Under the pieces are notes generated by a model, which was not told the DNA's origin, ran no database searches, and was given only the letters and a program-made list of their open reading frames with translations. The position numbers were made by a program, and so were the translations under genes. Positions 55,420-63,614 of a DNA stretch of 64,000 bases are shown here, in pieces (the first letter of the stretch is position 1; each line of letters starts with the position of its first letter). Where the stretch lies: assembly GCF_003815875.1 (NCBI RefSeq), contig NZ_CP033924.1, positions 3,410,001 to 3,474,000 on the forward strand. Direction: 5' to 3'. Source of the DNA: Chryseobacterium lactis (lineage in GTDB: Bacteria; Bacteroidota; Bacteroidia; Flavobacteriales; Weeksellaceae).

Positions 55420-55427
55420 TATATTTG
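55420..55427 (+). promoter_or_regulatory. -7 element of the AraC gene
   Basis: TATATTTG fits TAnnTTTG; start codon 28 bases downstream. The overlapping ATTGTATAT resembles the ATTGTACAA operator seen at 56311 and 56332 (seven of nine), a possible autoregulatory half-site. Confidence 0.4.
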
Positions 55428-55455
55428 TGTGTTTTCATAAAAATTGACCCGGCAT

Positions 55456-56271
55456 ATGAAATTTATCCACCCCATTGATTCTTCAAAATTTATTTTTTCT
55501 GAGTTATCCAATTTGCCAGACAATTATCTTCTGAATCCCCAACGCGCCGACTTTTTCGAAATGATCTGGATAATAAATTATGAAGGAGAAACCTCAAAGG
55601 ATAGCGATGGAAGTCATTATATATACCTGATCCCGCCTTATCGCTTTACAAAACTGAATCTGGAGGGTCAAAAAGGCTGTGTCATTGCTTTTAAAAGAGA
55701 GTATCTGGAAGAGGATAATAAAGAATATGCATTAGACGTTTTCAATCTTTTCAATATGCATGGGCAATATACCGGTTTCGGATTGGATAATGAAACAACT
55801 GAAACGTTGCAATACCTGAGACTATTGATCGATAAAGAATATCATAATCCAATGGGAACTTATCTGGTTTTAAAATCGTTATTGAAAGTTTTTCTTTTGA
55901 ACCTGATCCGGATGAGCCAAAATTATTTTTTGTATCAGGATATCAATCAAAAGCGGGTCTATCAGTTTATCATGTTGATGGATGAATACTATAAATCGGA
56001 ACGGAAAGCAGATTTTTATTCTTCAAAAATGGGAATCAGTGAAAAGAGGATCAATCAGATTCTTAAGGAAAAAATGAATAAGACACTGACCCAACTGCTG
56101 CATGAAAGACTAACTGTTGAAGCCACAAGAATGTTGATGACCGATGAACTGACCATAAAGGAAATTGCTTTTAACTTAAATTTTGATGATCCGGCTTATT
56201 TTTCCCGATTCTATAAAAAGCAAACAGGACAATCACCCGAAGATTTTAAAAATCATCATGTGAATCCATAA
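55456..56271 (+). CDS. AraC-family regulator next to the DAPG-hydrolase-like gene
   Basis: 271 residues from the ATG at 55456; a TTG at 55444 would add four. N-terminal sensor (FFEMIWIINYEGETSKDSDGSHYIYLIPPY) and C-terminal AraC DNA-binding domain (SEKRINQILKEKMNKTLTQLLHERLTVEATRMLMTDELTIKEIAFNLNFDDPAYFSRFYKKQTGQSPEDFK). It lies between two tRNA-Lys copies, together with the DAPG-hydrolase-like gene, in front of which lie 21-bp-spaced direct repeats typical of AraC binding. Confidence 0.88.
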   Translation: MKFIHPIDSSKFIFSELSNLPDNYLLNPQRADFFEMIWIINYEGETSKDSDGSHYIYLIPPYRFTKLNLEGQKGCVIAFKREYLEEDNKEYALDVFNLFNMHGQYTGFGLDNETTETLQYLRLLIDKEYHNPMGTYLVLKSLLKVFLLNLIRMSQNYFLYQDINQKRVYQFIMLMDEYYKSERKADFYSSKMGISEKRINQILKEKMNKTLTQLLHERLTVEATRMLMTDELTIKEIAFNLNFDDPAYFSRFYKKQTGQSPEDFKNHHVNP

Positions 56272-56310
56272 AACTTAGAACTTTACATTTCAATGTAATA
56301 ACATTTCCAA

Positions 56311-56340
56311 ATTGTACAACTGGATTAGGAGATTGTACAA
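56311..56340 (+). promoter_or_regulatory. 21-bp-spaced direct repeats ahead of the hydrolase
   Basis: ATTGTACAA at 56311-56319 and again at 56332-56340, exactly 21 bases apart, two helical turns, in the same orientation. The second copy abuts the expected -33 position of the promoter at 56363. Confidence 0.65.
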
Positions 56341-56362
56341 GTAAACTTATTGTGGTCTCATC

Positions 56363-56370
56363 TAACTTTG
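56363..56370 (+). promoter_or_regulatory. -7 element of the hydrolase gene
   Basis: TAACTTTG fits TAnnTTTG. No TTG at -33, consistent with an activator-dependent promoter. Start codon 75 bases downstream. Confidence 0.5.
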
Positions 56371-56445
56371 TCCTAAGACTGAAGGAAGATTATTTCTCAG
56401 GAATAAAACTCCAGTCGAAAAATTCACACATAAAATAAGTTAATT

Positions 56446-57147
56446 ATGGAATTGACAAAAGAAATTGAAAAGCTGATGTTTAAGGATATAGACACTCTTT
56501 TATCTCCTAAACCAATAGCTCTTGAGGCTGGTATCAAAAGATTGGATAATGGAATGCTGCACGTTGCGATGAGAAATGTTCTGCATAATTGCAAGGGCAG
56601 AATGCTGGATTGGTGGTTTACCTATTTTGAAACAACGGCAGATTTAAAGCTATGGCATCCGCACGATCATGTTGAACATGGCGGCTGGGATGATCAATGG
56701 ATTAAACATAAAAATTATATCGGAGCGACCATCCATGCTACAGAATCACTGGGGAATATTCCTCCTGTATCTGCTACGATCAAATTCCATGCTCCGGCTG
56801 AAATTTTTAATCCTGATCTTTTAAAAGAATCTTATGCGAATGGAAATGTGAGTGCGGTCGTTTATGGCAGAATTGGTTTTGGAGAGAATACGCCTACAGA
56901 TATCAATGGTGATCCTATAGATGGGTATATGATACATGTTGCCCGGGATACTACCCAGGGATGTACATTAAGAAGCCATTTTTTTCTTGGTGCACTAACT
57001 GCAAATACAGATCATCAACTACCGGACGAAATTGGTTTTGGCTTGATGGAACATTGCTACAGTGAGTTTACCTATCTCTCGCAAGCTCTTCCTTCGTTGT
57101 ACTACGCAGAAAATAAAAGAGGAGACAAAGCGCCGCTTCTCTGGTGA
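56446..57147 (+). CDS. DAPG-hydrolase (PhlG)-like protein
   Basis: 233 residues. Resembles the 2,4-diacetylphloroglucinol hydrolase family: LWHPHDHVEHGGWD (His71/His75), ATESLG (Glu100) and FGLMEHCYSEF (His203 and Glu207, a HxxxE pair). These positions roughly match the zinc ligands I recall for PhlG (His, Glu, His, Glu with the last pair four residues apart). PhlG splits a carbon-carbon bond of the antibiotic DAPG. The exact substrate here is not known; the AraC gene upstream is the likely regulator. Confidence 0.75.
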   Translation: MELTKEIEKLMFKDIDTLLSPKPIALEAGIKRLDNGMLHVAMRNVLHNCKGRMLDWWFTYFETTADLKLWHPHDHVEHGGWDDQWIKHKNYIGATIHATESLGNIPPVSATIKFHAPAEIFNPDLLKESYANGNVSAVVYGRIGFGENTPTDINGDPIDGYMIHVARDTTQGCTLRSHFFLGALTANTDHQLPDEIGFGLMEHCYSEFTYLSQALPSLYYAENKRGDKAPLLW

Positions 57148-57461
57148 TTTTTTCAAATTAGTATTAATTTTAATAAATGAGAGTCAAAACTTATGGCGGG
57201 TAACCATTTTTTTATTCTAAAATAATAAAGTACAACTTAAACGGTATGCGAAGGTTTTTCGTACCGTTTAAGTTGTAAATAATTTCATAAACAGATACTT
57301 AAGAAAATTTGGATTAATGTGATCCATTCCTGCGTTTAGTTTTTTGAAAATTAATATGGAATTTTTCGCATAAAAAGTGCGAAAAAACTTGGAGTTAAAA
57401 GAAAAATTTCTATCTTTGCAGTCCCTTAAACAAAGGGATTTACTTGAAAAAGTACTTGGCC
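57148..57461. other. Intergenic region, 314 bases, with long hairpin
   Basis: Contains a hairpin at 57231-57277: outer 16-bp stem TACAACTTAAACGGTA / TACCGTTTAAGTTGTA and an inner CGAA/TTCG stem, no T-run. It may end the hydrolase message or be a mobile-element remnant. Then follows the second tRNA promoter. Confidence 0.6.
57389..57418 (+). promoter_or_regulatory. Promoter of the second tRNA-Lys
   Basis: TTG at 57389-57391, 19 bases, TATCTTTG at 57411-57418: the same exact architecture as copy 1, although the spacer sequence differs. Confidence 0.8.
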
Positions 57462-57535
57462 GACTCGGTAGCTCAGCTGGTAGAGCAATACACTTTTAAT
57501 GTATGGGTCCTGGGTTCGAATCCCAGCCGGGTCAC
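57425..57535 (+). repeat. Direct repeat, copy 2 (tRNA leader plus tRNA)
   Basis: Second copy of the 111-base repeat, 2181 bases downstream of the first. The two copies have different terminators after them. Confidence 0.9.
57462..57534 (+). tRNA. tRNA-Lys (anticodon TTT), copy 2
   Basis: Identical in all 73 bases to the copy at 55281. Same cloverleaf and CTTTTAA anticodon loop. Confidence 0.95.
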
Positions 57536-57540
57536 TTATC

Positions 57541-57580
57541 GGGACAAATCTACAAAAGCTAGATTTGTCCCTTTTTTTTT
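57541..57580 (+). terminator. Terminator of tRNA-Lys copy 2
   Basis: GGGACAAATCTA / TAGATTTGTCCC stem and nine T's. Unrelated in sequence to the copy-1 terminator. Confidence 0.88.
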
Positions 57581-57738
57581 GCTCCTTAATTTGTTGTTAT
57601 TCTGATAGATAAGATGGACTACTGAGTAAATATTTCCGATCAGAATATCATTTTAAATATTTTGCTCCATTATATGTAATAAATTGGGGATATAATTGTC
57701 TTATAACAAATAGCTGTTAATCAAAATTATCCGTTTTT

Positions 57739-59484
57739 ATGAGTTACAAAACAATTTTTATTTTGTTGTTTATTATATTGGCTGTGATTAATGTTAATGC
57801 TCAAAAGACATTATCTCTAAGTCTCGGTAATAAAGATGATGATTACGATATTCAGGATAGCATTATGATCAGAACTCGTGATGGCGCTTTGCTCTCTGCT
57901 ATTGCTGTTCATAAGAAAGGTGATACAAGACCTAAACCTGTTATACTGCAATTTACCATTTATGTTCGTGATAAAGACAGGGATTTAGAATCGCTTAAAG
58001 ATGCTGTAGATAGAGATTATATTGGTGTGATTGCTTATACAAGAGGTAAAAGATACAGCCCCAATGAAATATATCCATATGAAACCGATGGAAACGATAC
58101 CTACGATGTTATTGACTGGATTAGTAAACAACCCTGGTGTAATGGAAGTGTCGGAATGTACGGAGGAAGTTATAATGGATTTACACAATGGGCTGCTACC
58201 AAGAAAGTTCACCCTGCACTGAAAACTATTGTTCCCTATGTTGCTAACCGACCTGGAATGGGACTGCCTATGGAAAATAACATTTTTATCAACCCAAATT
58301 ATGAATGGTCTTTTTATGTTGGCAACAACAAATATCTGGATACAGAAACCGGTAACAATAGAAACCGGTTCAGAACTATGATGTTTAAATGGTGGGAATC
58401 CGGAGCAGCCTATACAAAAATGGACAGTATTGATGGAGCGTCCAACAGATTGTTTCAACGCTGGATAAACCATCCTGATTTTGATGATTACTGGCAAAAG
58501 ATGGCTCCCTATAAAGAAGATTTTGCTCAGATAAGAATTCCAGTTTTGGCTTTTGATGGTTATTATAATGATTCCCAAAATTCAAGCCTATACTATTTAC
58601 GGGAACTTAACAAATATAGTCCGGAGACCCCAGTATATCTGGTGATTGGACCTTATGGACATTTTGGGACTCAGATCGGAGGTGAAGAGTTGATCAATGG
58701 ATATAAAATAGATCCCGTGGCCCGATTTAATATCAAAGACTATACTTATCAATGGTTTAATTTCATATTAAAAAGTGGTAAAAAACCTAATTTTTTAAGA
58801 GATAAAATTAATTATCAGATTATAGGTACAGACCAATGGAGTAGTGCCTCCTCTTTAGATGCCATGCACAATACATATCTGAAATTCTATTTGAGCAAAA
58901 AGAAATCGGGTAAATTCTATTCTTTAAGCTCTCATCCATCGAAAAACTCAGAATATTTTAAACAAGAGGTTGATTTTTCCGACCGAAAGAGCATGAATAA
59001 CAATTATTATCCGGACCCAATTGTTCGAGACAATATTGATGATAATGGTTTTATTTTTGTAACTGAACCCTTTAAAGAGCCTTTTCTTATTAATGGCTCC
59101 TTTCTTGGACAAATCAATTTAATCTGTAATAAAAAAGATCTTGATATAGGTGTCACGTTATATGAAGTTACTACGGAGGGTAAATATTTTCACTTGTCTT
59201 ATTATATTGGTCGCGCAAGCTATGCAAAAGACCCCACCAATCGCGCTCTACTGAACCCTGGAAAAAAAGAAACAATACCTTTTTCAAATACCCACCTGAT
59301 AAGCAAGCAACTCCAAAAAGGAAGCAGGCTGGCTATTGTACTTAATGTTAATAAAAATCCTTTTTCTCAGCTTAATTATGGAACAGGTAAAGAGGTTAGT
59401 GAGGAAACAATTCTTGATGGCAGGGAACCTTTGAACATCAAATGGTTTAACGACAGTTTTATTGAAATCCCTATTTTAAAATAA
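57739..59484 (+). CDS. Secreted CocE/NonD-type hydrolase
   Basis: 581 residues. Signal peptide (FIILAVINVNAQ). X-Pro-dipeptidyl-peptidase-like alpha/beta domain with GMYGGSYNGF (Ser144), an Asp candidate in LAFDGYYNDSQ and a His in IGPYGHFG, followed by the C-terminal jelly-roll-like domain (INGSFLGQINLICNKKDLDIGVTLYEV). Family members are acyl-hydrolases or aminopeptidases, among them glutaryl-7-ACA acylases and cocaine esterase. Substrate unknown. Monocistronic. Confidence 0.87.
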   Translation: MSYKTIFILLFIILAVINVNAQKTLSLSLGNKDDDYDIQDSIMIRTRDGALLSAIAVHKKGDTRPKPVILQFTIYVRDKDRDLESLKDAVDRDYIGVIAYTRGKRYSPNEIYPYETDGNDTYDVIDWISKQPWCNGSVGMYGGSYNGFTQWAATKKVHPALKTIVPYVANRPGMGLPMENNIFINPNYEWSFYVGNNKYLDTETGNNRNRFRTMMFKWWESGAAYTKMDSIDGASNRLFQRWINHPDFDDYWQKMAPYKEDFAQIRIPVLAFDGYYNDSQNSSLYYLRELNKYSPETPVYLVIGPYGHFGTQIGGEELINGYKIDPVARFNIKDYTYQWFNFILKSGKKPNFLRDKINYQIIGTDQWSSASSLDAMHNTYLKFYLSKKKSGKFYSLSSHPSKNSEYFKQEVDFSDRKSMNNNYYPDPIVRDNIDDNGFIFVTEPFKEPFLINGSFLGQINLICNKKDLDIGVTLYEVTTEGKYFHLSYYIGRASYAKDPTNRALLNPGKKETIPFSNTHLISKQLQKGSRLAIVLNVNKNPFSQLNYGTGKEVSEETILDGREPLNIKWFNDSFIEIPILK

Positions 59485-59665
59485 AAATATTTTAAAGCAG
59501 AACTTATTAAAGTCAATTTTATTTTCAATCATTTCTTTTACTCTTGAATGGTTAGATAAAAACGATCTATTAAAAAGGGAAAATTAATATCGGGACTGTT
59601 GTCTTACTTTAATGTTTACCTTTTGCTGTGAATATATTTTGGTCTTCGAGAATGAGTTCACAAAC

Positions 59666-59698
59666 AAAAAGAATTACCGATTTTGGTGATTTTTTTTG
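59666..59698 (+). terminator. Probable terminator of the CocE-type gene
   Basis: ATTACC pairs with GGTGAT (one G-U) across a short loop, followed by a T-run, 190 bases after the stop; an A-run upstream extends the stem. Confidence 0.5.
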
Positions 59699-59726
59699 TT
59701 TTTATGAACCTATAAATTATGATGTA

Positions 59727-60215
59727 CTAATTCTCAATGAAATATTGCATCATCGTAGATCCATTTGCTGATCCTCCTGTTTTATTGACTACCTCTTTGA
59801 AGCCTGTTTTTCTGTACAAAGAATACGCTTTTTCATTGTGAGGAGCCACTTCCAAGAAAATTTCAAGATCATTAAAATGGCCTCTAATTTCATTAATAAT
59901 TCTCCGGATCAGTTCATATCCTATATTTTTTCCCTGAAAATCTTTTTTCACATACATCTGATAAAGATTTCCTCTTTGATTTTCGTCTTTCACAAAAGTA
60001 CAGATGCCAATAAGGTCACCATCAGAAAATGCTCCAAATACGAATCTTTCAGGTAATTCATTTTCTATATCTTCTTCAATTCTAAATTTTTCTATTTTCA
60101 GAGCATCCTGATAATTGGCACCAAATGCTTCAGGAAATTTTTCTAAACTTTCCAACCGGATTTTTCGATACATTTTACTTTCTTCAGGCAAAAGCTTGCG
60201 ATATTCAATATTCAT
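59727..60215 (-). CDS. GNAT-family N-acetyltransferase
   Basis: 162 residues from the ATG at 60215 (MNIEYRKLLPEES); the frame opens earlier at 60251, and an ATG at 60221 is also possible. Acetyl-CoA loop QGKNIGYELIRRI preceded by NLYQMYVKKDF and followed by LEVAPHNEKAYSLYRKTGFKEV, all typical of GNATs. Acceptor unknown. Monocistronic. Confidence 0.87.
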   Translation of the reverse strand: MNIEYRKLLPEESKMYRKIRLESLEKFPEAFGANYQDALKIEKFRIEEDIENELPERFVFGAFSDGDLIGICTFVKDENQRGNLYQMYVKKDFQGKNIGYELIRRIINEIRGHFNDLEIFLEVAPHNEKAYSLYRKTGFKEVVNKTGGSANGSTMMQYFIEN

Positions 60216-60614
60216 GATCATTGAGGTAGGTAATAATAGGCAAAAATGCAAATAATTTATTTTATTTCTAACGATATGGCTTAATAAGATTTGTTATTTT
60301 TTTTGCCAGAAAGAGAAAGTCAGAGAATATGAAAAATTAAAACGAAATATAGTACTGAAATTATTTTTCTTTAGATATTTATCCCTAAAGAAAGATATAT
60401 TGTGTTTTTTTGAAGATTAATAATGCTTTTGCATATTAGGTTGATAATTACGTATATTTATAACAGGAACCCATGGCAAAAAACAAATTATTTAGAAATA
60501 ACCTTGTATAATGTTTTATAGCTATTAGGTAACACACAATGAAAAATGTTGGAATTGATGATGAAACAATACAATTTGGCAACCATTGAAAATAAAAATA
60601 AATATTCAATAGTC
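60216..60614. other. Intergenic region, about 400 bases
   Basis: AT-rich; upstream region of the two divergent genes. An open frame runs from 60546 into the next gene but its first 23 codons lack signal-peptide character and are probably non-coding. No clear promoter seen. Confidence 0.5.
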
Positions 60615-62054
60615 ATGAGAAAAATTATAATCTATATACTTTGTATAGGGTTATTATTTTCTTGGATTTCATGCAATCAAAAATCTCCTGATAAAGAGAG
60701 ACAGGCTTATGACGTGTCTTTACTAAATAAAAATTCAGATCTTCAGCTTTCCGGGCAATATGAAGCTCTTATCAGACTTAATTCAGAGTACCTTAAAAAG
60801 GCTGCCAAAATGAAATACAAGGAGGGAAAAGCCCTTTGTTATCTCAATATAGCCGGAGTCAACGTTTCTGCAGGAAACTATGAAAAAGCAGCTTTCTTTT
60901 TCAATAAGGCAGAAAAAGACTTGATTAATTCAGAAAATGCTTATCACAGGGCGATATTTTATAACGATTACAGTTTATATTATTCTCATCTTAAGTCATA
61001 TGACAAAGCTATACAATACAACGATAAAGCGTTTTATTATTTAAAACAAGCAAAAAAAACAGAACTCAATGACAGTCTTTTACCAAGACTCTACATAAAT
61101 CGTGGCATTTACTTCGCCTGGAAAGGATGGATGGGAACCTCTTTAAAGAGTTTTCTTAGAGGTAATGCATTAGAAAACTCGGCATATTCCAATTGTATGG
61201 TTGCTCAGTATTATCTGTTTACACATCAATTAGCTGATGCCGGGAAATATATTTCCGCAGCAGATGAGAAAATGCTTCGTCAGAAAACCAGTGATGTAGA
61301 ATCTCTCTGGGTGTATTATACCATGGGGTATTACTATAATGAAATCAATAATACTGATGAAGCAGAAAAAGAGCTTAAAACAGCATTGGAAATTAATATA
61401 AAAACAAGACGTACTTATTCTTCTCACATCAGTGGAGTTTACAAATCTTTATCCGAGGTTTATAAAAAGAAAAATGATGGAAACAAGGCTTATTATTATT
61501 TACAGAAGTATATGGATGAGGAGGGTAGGCTGGATCGGGAGAGATTTATAACGATGAATAAAACTACTGATGAGTTCATTTTAGAAACAAAAAAAGAATC
61601 AAATTGGCATAAAAGTGATCTTCCGTTATTCATGGCATTATCTATTGCTGCACTTACTTTTTCCGGAATATATGTTCAGAAAATAATAAAGCATCAGAAA
61701 GCTAAAAAGAGAAACTTAAAACAGGAAACTGATGAGTTAAAAAGTACTGTATACCATAAAAAATTGAATGAAGTAACAGAACTTGCAAGGAAAAATGATT
61801 CTTCATTCTTAATGAAATTTAAAGAATTGAATCCTGGTTTTATCAATGCGCTTTTGGTGATTAATCCCGATCTTGAAAATTCAGAGCTTGCTTTTTGTGC
61901 AATGTTGAAACTACATTTTTCATCTAAAGAAATAGCGGATTATACATTTGTTCAGCACAAATCTATTCAACAGAAAAAATACAGGATCAGAAAGAGATTA
62001 AATATTCAGGGTGATGAAGATATTTATGTTTTTTTTGATAATTTAAAAGAATAA
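60615..62054 (+). CDS. Lipoprotein-type TPR/transmembrane/HTH regulator, copy 1
   Basis: 479 residues from the ATG at 60615, chosen because it directly precedes a lipoprotein-like signal (MRKIIIYILCIGLLFSWISC). TPR-like helices (about 40-300) lie in the periplasm, one membrane helix near 336-357 (LPLFMALSIAALTFSGIYVQKII), a charged coiled coil, and a C-terminal LuxR-like helix-turn-helix (AMLKLHFSSKEIADYTFVQHKSIQQKKYRIRKRL). A one-protein, membrane-bound transcription regulator is inferred. Its paralogue follows 102 bases downstream. Confidence 0.75.
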   Translation: MRKIIIYILCIGLLFSWISCNQKSPDKERQAYDVSLLNKNSDLQLSGQYEALIRLNSEYLKKAAKMKYKEGKALCYLNIAGVNVSAGNYEKAAFFFNKAEKDLINSENAYHRAIFYNDYSLYYSHLKSYDKAIQYNDKAFYYLKQAKKTELNDSLLPRLYINRGIYFAWKGWMGTSLKSFLRGNALENSAYSNCMVAQYYLFTHQLADAGKYISAADEKMLRQKTSDVESLWVYYTMGYYYNEINNTDEAEKELKTALEINIKTRRTYSSHISGVYKSLSEVYKKKNDGNKAYYYLQKYMDEEGRLDRERFITMNKTTDEFILETKKESNWHKSDLPLFMALSIAALTFSGIYVQKIIKHQKAKKRNLKQETDELKSTVYHKKLNEVTELARKNDSSFLMKFKELNPGFINALLVINPDLENSELAFCAMLKLHFSSKEIADYTFVQHKSIQQKKYRIRKRLNIQGDEDIYVFFDNLKE

Positions 62055-62156
62055 AATTTGGATCAAATTTCTTAAAGAAAATAAGAATATAGGTCTGGAA
62101 ATTGATGTTTAATAATAACTTATGCTGGTAATTAAAGTTTAAAAATAGAAAGCACT

Positions 62157-63581
62157 ATGATACGTTTTTTCCTTTCTATCTTACTCGTTGTTTTAGTTTC
62201 GTGTAACCAACGTTCTCAAAAGGAGTATGAGAAAATATTTGATGCTCCCCTAATGAAGAAGAATGAGGCATTTCGCCTTTCCGGAGACTATGATTCTCTC
62301 ATTAATCTCAACAAAAAATATTATAAAAAAGCAGATGAAATGAAGTATGAAGAAGGAAAAGCTTTATGCTATATCAATTTGGCTGAACTTAATATTTCAT
62401 TGGAAAATTATCAGAAATCTCAACTTCTTCTTGACAAAGCAAAGGAAATTCTCAATGATTCCGAGAATAATATTCATCAAGCAAGATTTTATAATGTGTA
62501 TGGACGTTTCAACTTGGAACTCAGAAGAATTGATAAGGCCTTTTTATATAATGATGAAGCCTTGAAGTACATACAAAAAAGTGGTCAATCTGAACTTAAA
62601 AATAATCTTTTATTCAATATTTATCTTCGGCAGGCGACTTATCTTATGGAAAAGAAACAAGATACGGAAGCATTAAAATATTTTCAAAAAGCAAGAAAAC
62701 TGGATAATACAGGCTATATAGATTGTGCCATCAGCGATTATATCTATATGGGAAAAAATAAAGATTCAGCGTATAAATACATAATGAGTGCCTATGATAA
62801 AACGAATGAAAGAGGAAAAGAAGATGGGATCGCACTGTATGCCAATACCATTATGGGAGAATATTATTTGGCTGATAAACAGTATGGTAAGGCTGAGGAA
62901 GTCCTTAAGCAGGCGTTGAAAATAAATGAGAAAACCAAACGCATTTATGCATATTATGGGAAGTACATCTACAACGATCTCCGGAAAGTGTATGAGAATA
63001 CAGGAGATAAAGACAAGGCCTATTTTTATCTAAAGGCTTATACAGATGCTTATTCAAAAACAAATACATCCGTACTGGCAACAATCAATCAAGATATGGA
63101 GTCCTTTATTACAGGTGCAAAAAAGGATTCTGAGAAACATGAAAATAAGGTACGATGGGTGGTTTTTCTGTCTCTGGCAGGCCTTTCGTTATTAGGAATA
63201 TATTCCTGGAGAATTATAAATTATTTGGGAAAGAGAAGGAAAGCACTTAAGATAGAATCAGAAGAGCTTAAATCCAAAATGAATAATAAAAAAGAGGAAA
63301 TATTGATGGAGATGGCAAAAGAAAATAATCCAACATTTTTAACTCACTTTAAAGAAACCTATCCTGAATTTATAGAACAACTTTTACTGATTAATCCTGA
63401 TCTTGAAAATTCAGAATTAACTTTTTGTGCCATGTTAAAGTTGCATTTTACCTCTAAAGAAATTGCCAGTTATGCTCATATTCAGCATAGAACGGTTCAA
63501 CAAAAAAAATACAGAATTCGAAAAAAATTGAATATACCGACTGAAACGGATATCTATCAGTTTTTGGATGCATTATATTAA
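62157..63581 (+). CDS. Lipoprotein-type TPR/transmembrane/HTH regulator, copy 2
   Basis: 474 residues, clearly paralogous to copy 1 along its whole length. Lipobox LVSC (Cys16), TPR-like helices, membrane helix near 332-352 (VRWVVFLSLAGLSLLGIYSW), coiled coil, and the best-conserved end: LLINPDLENSELTFCAMLKLHFTSKEIASYAHIQHRTVQQKKYRIRKKLNI. Closed by the hairpin at 63588. Recent tandem duplication is likely; divergence is largest in the periplasmic part. Confidence 0.75.
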   Translation: MIRFFLSILLVVLVSCNQRSQKEYEKIFDAPLMKKNEAFRLSGDYDSLINLNKKYYKKADEMKYEEGKALCYINLAELNISLENYQKSQLLLDKAKEILNDSENNIHQARFYNVYGRFNLELRRIDKAFLYNDEALKYIQKSGQSELKNNLLFNIYLRQATYLMEKKQDTEALKYFQKARKLDNTGYIDCAISDYIYMGKNKDSAYKYIMSAYDKTNERGKEDGIALYANTIMGEYYLADKQYGKAEEVLKQALKINEKTKRIYAYYGKYIYNDLRKVYENTGDKDKAYFYLKAYTDAYSKTNTSVLATINQDMESFITGAKKDSEKHENKVRWVVFLSLAGLSLLGIYSWRIINYLGKRRKALKIESEELKSKMNNKKEEILMEMAKENNPTFLTHFKETYPEFIEQLLLINPDLENSELTFCAMLKLHFTSKEIASYAHIQHRTVQQKKYRIRKKLNIPTETDIYQFLDALY

Positions 63582-63587
63582 AAAAAA

Positions 63588-63614
63588 ACTGTCTGATTCA
63601 TCACATCAGACAGT
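63588..63614 (+). terminator. Hairpin after the second TPR regulator
   Basis: ACTGTCTGAT / ATCAGACAGT with a seven-base loop, seven bases after the stop. Weak T-run. Confidence 0.7.

Noticed and set aside
55245..55523. 92-codon minus-strand frame over tRNA-Lys copy 1
   Set aside because: Covers the tRNA and the AraC start; not a gene.
57985..58578. 197-codon frame antisense to the CocE-type gene
   Set aside because: Lies wholly inside a well-supported gene; no promoter or homology-like features.
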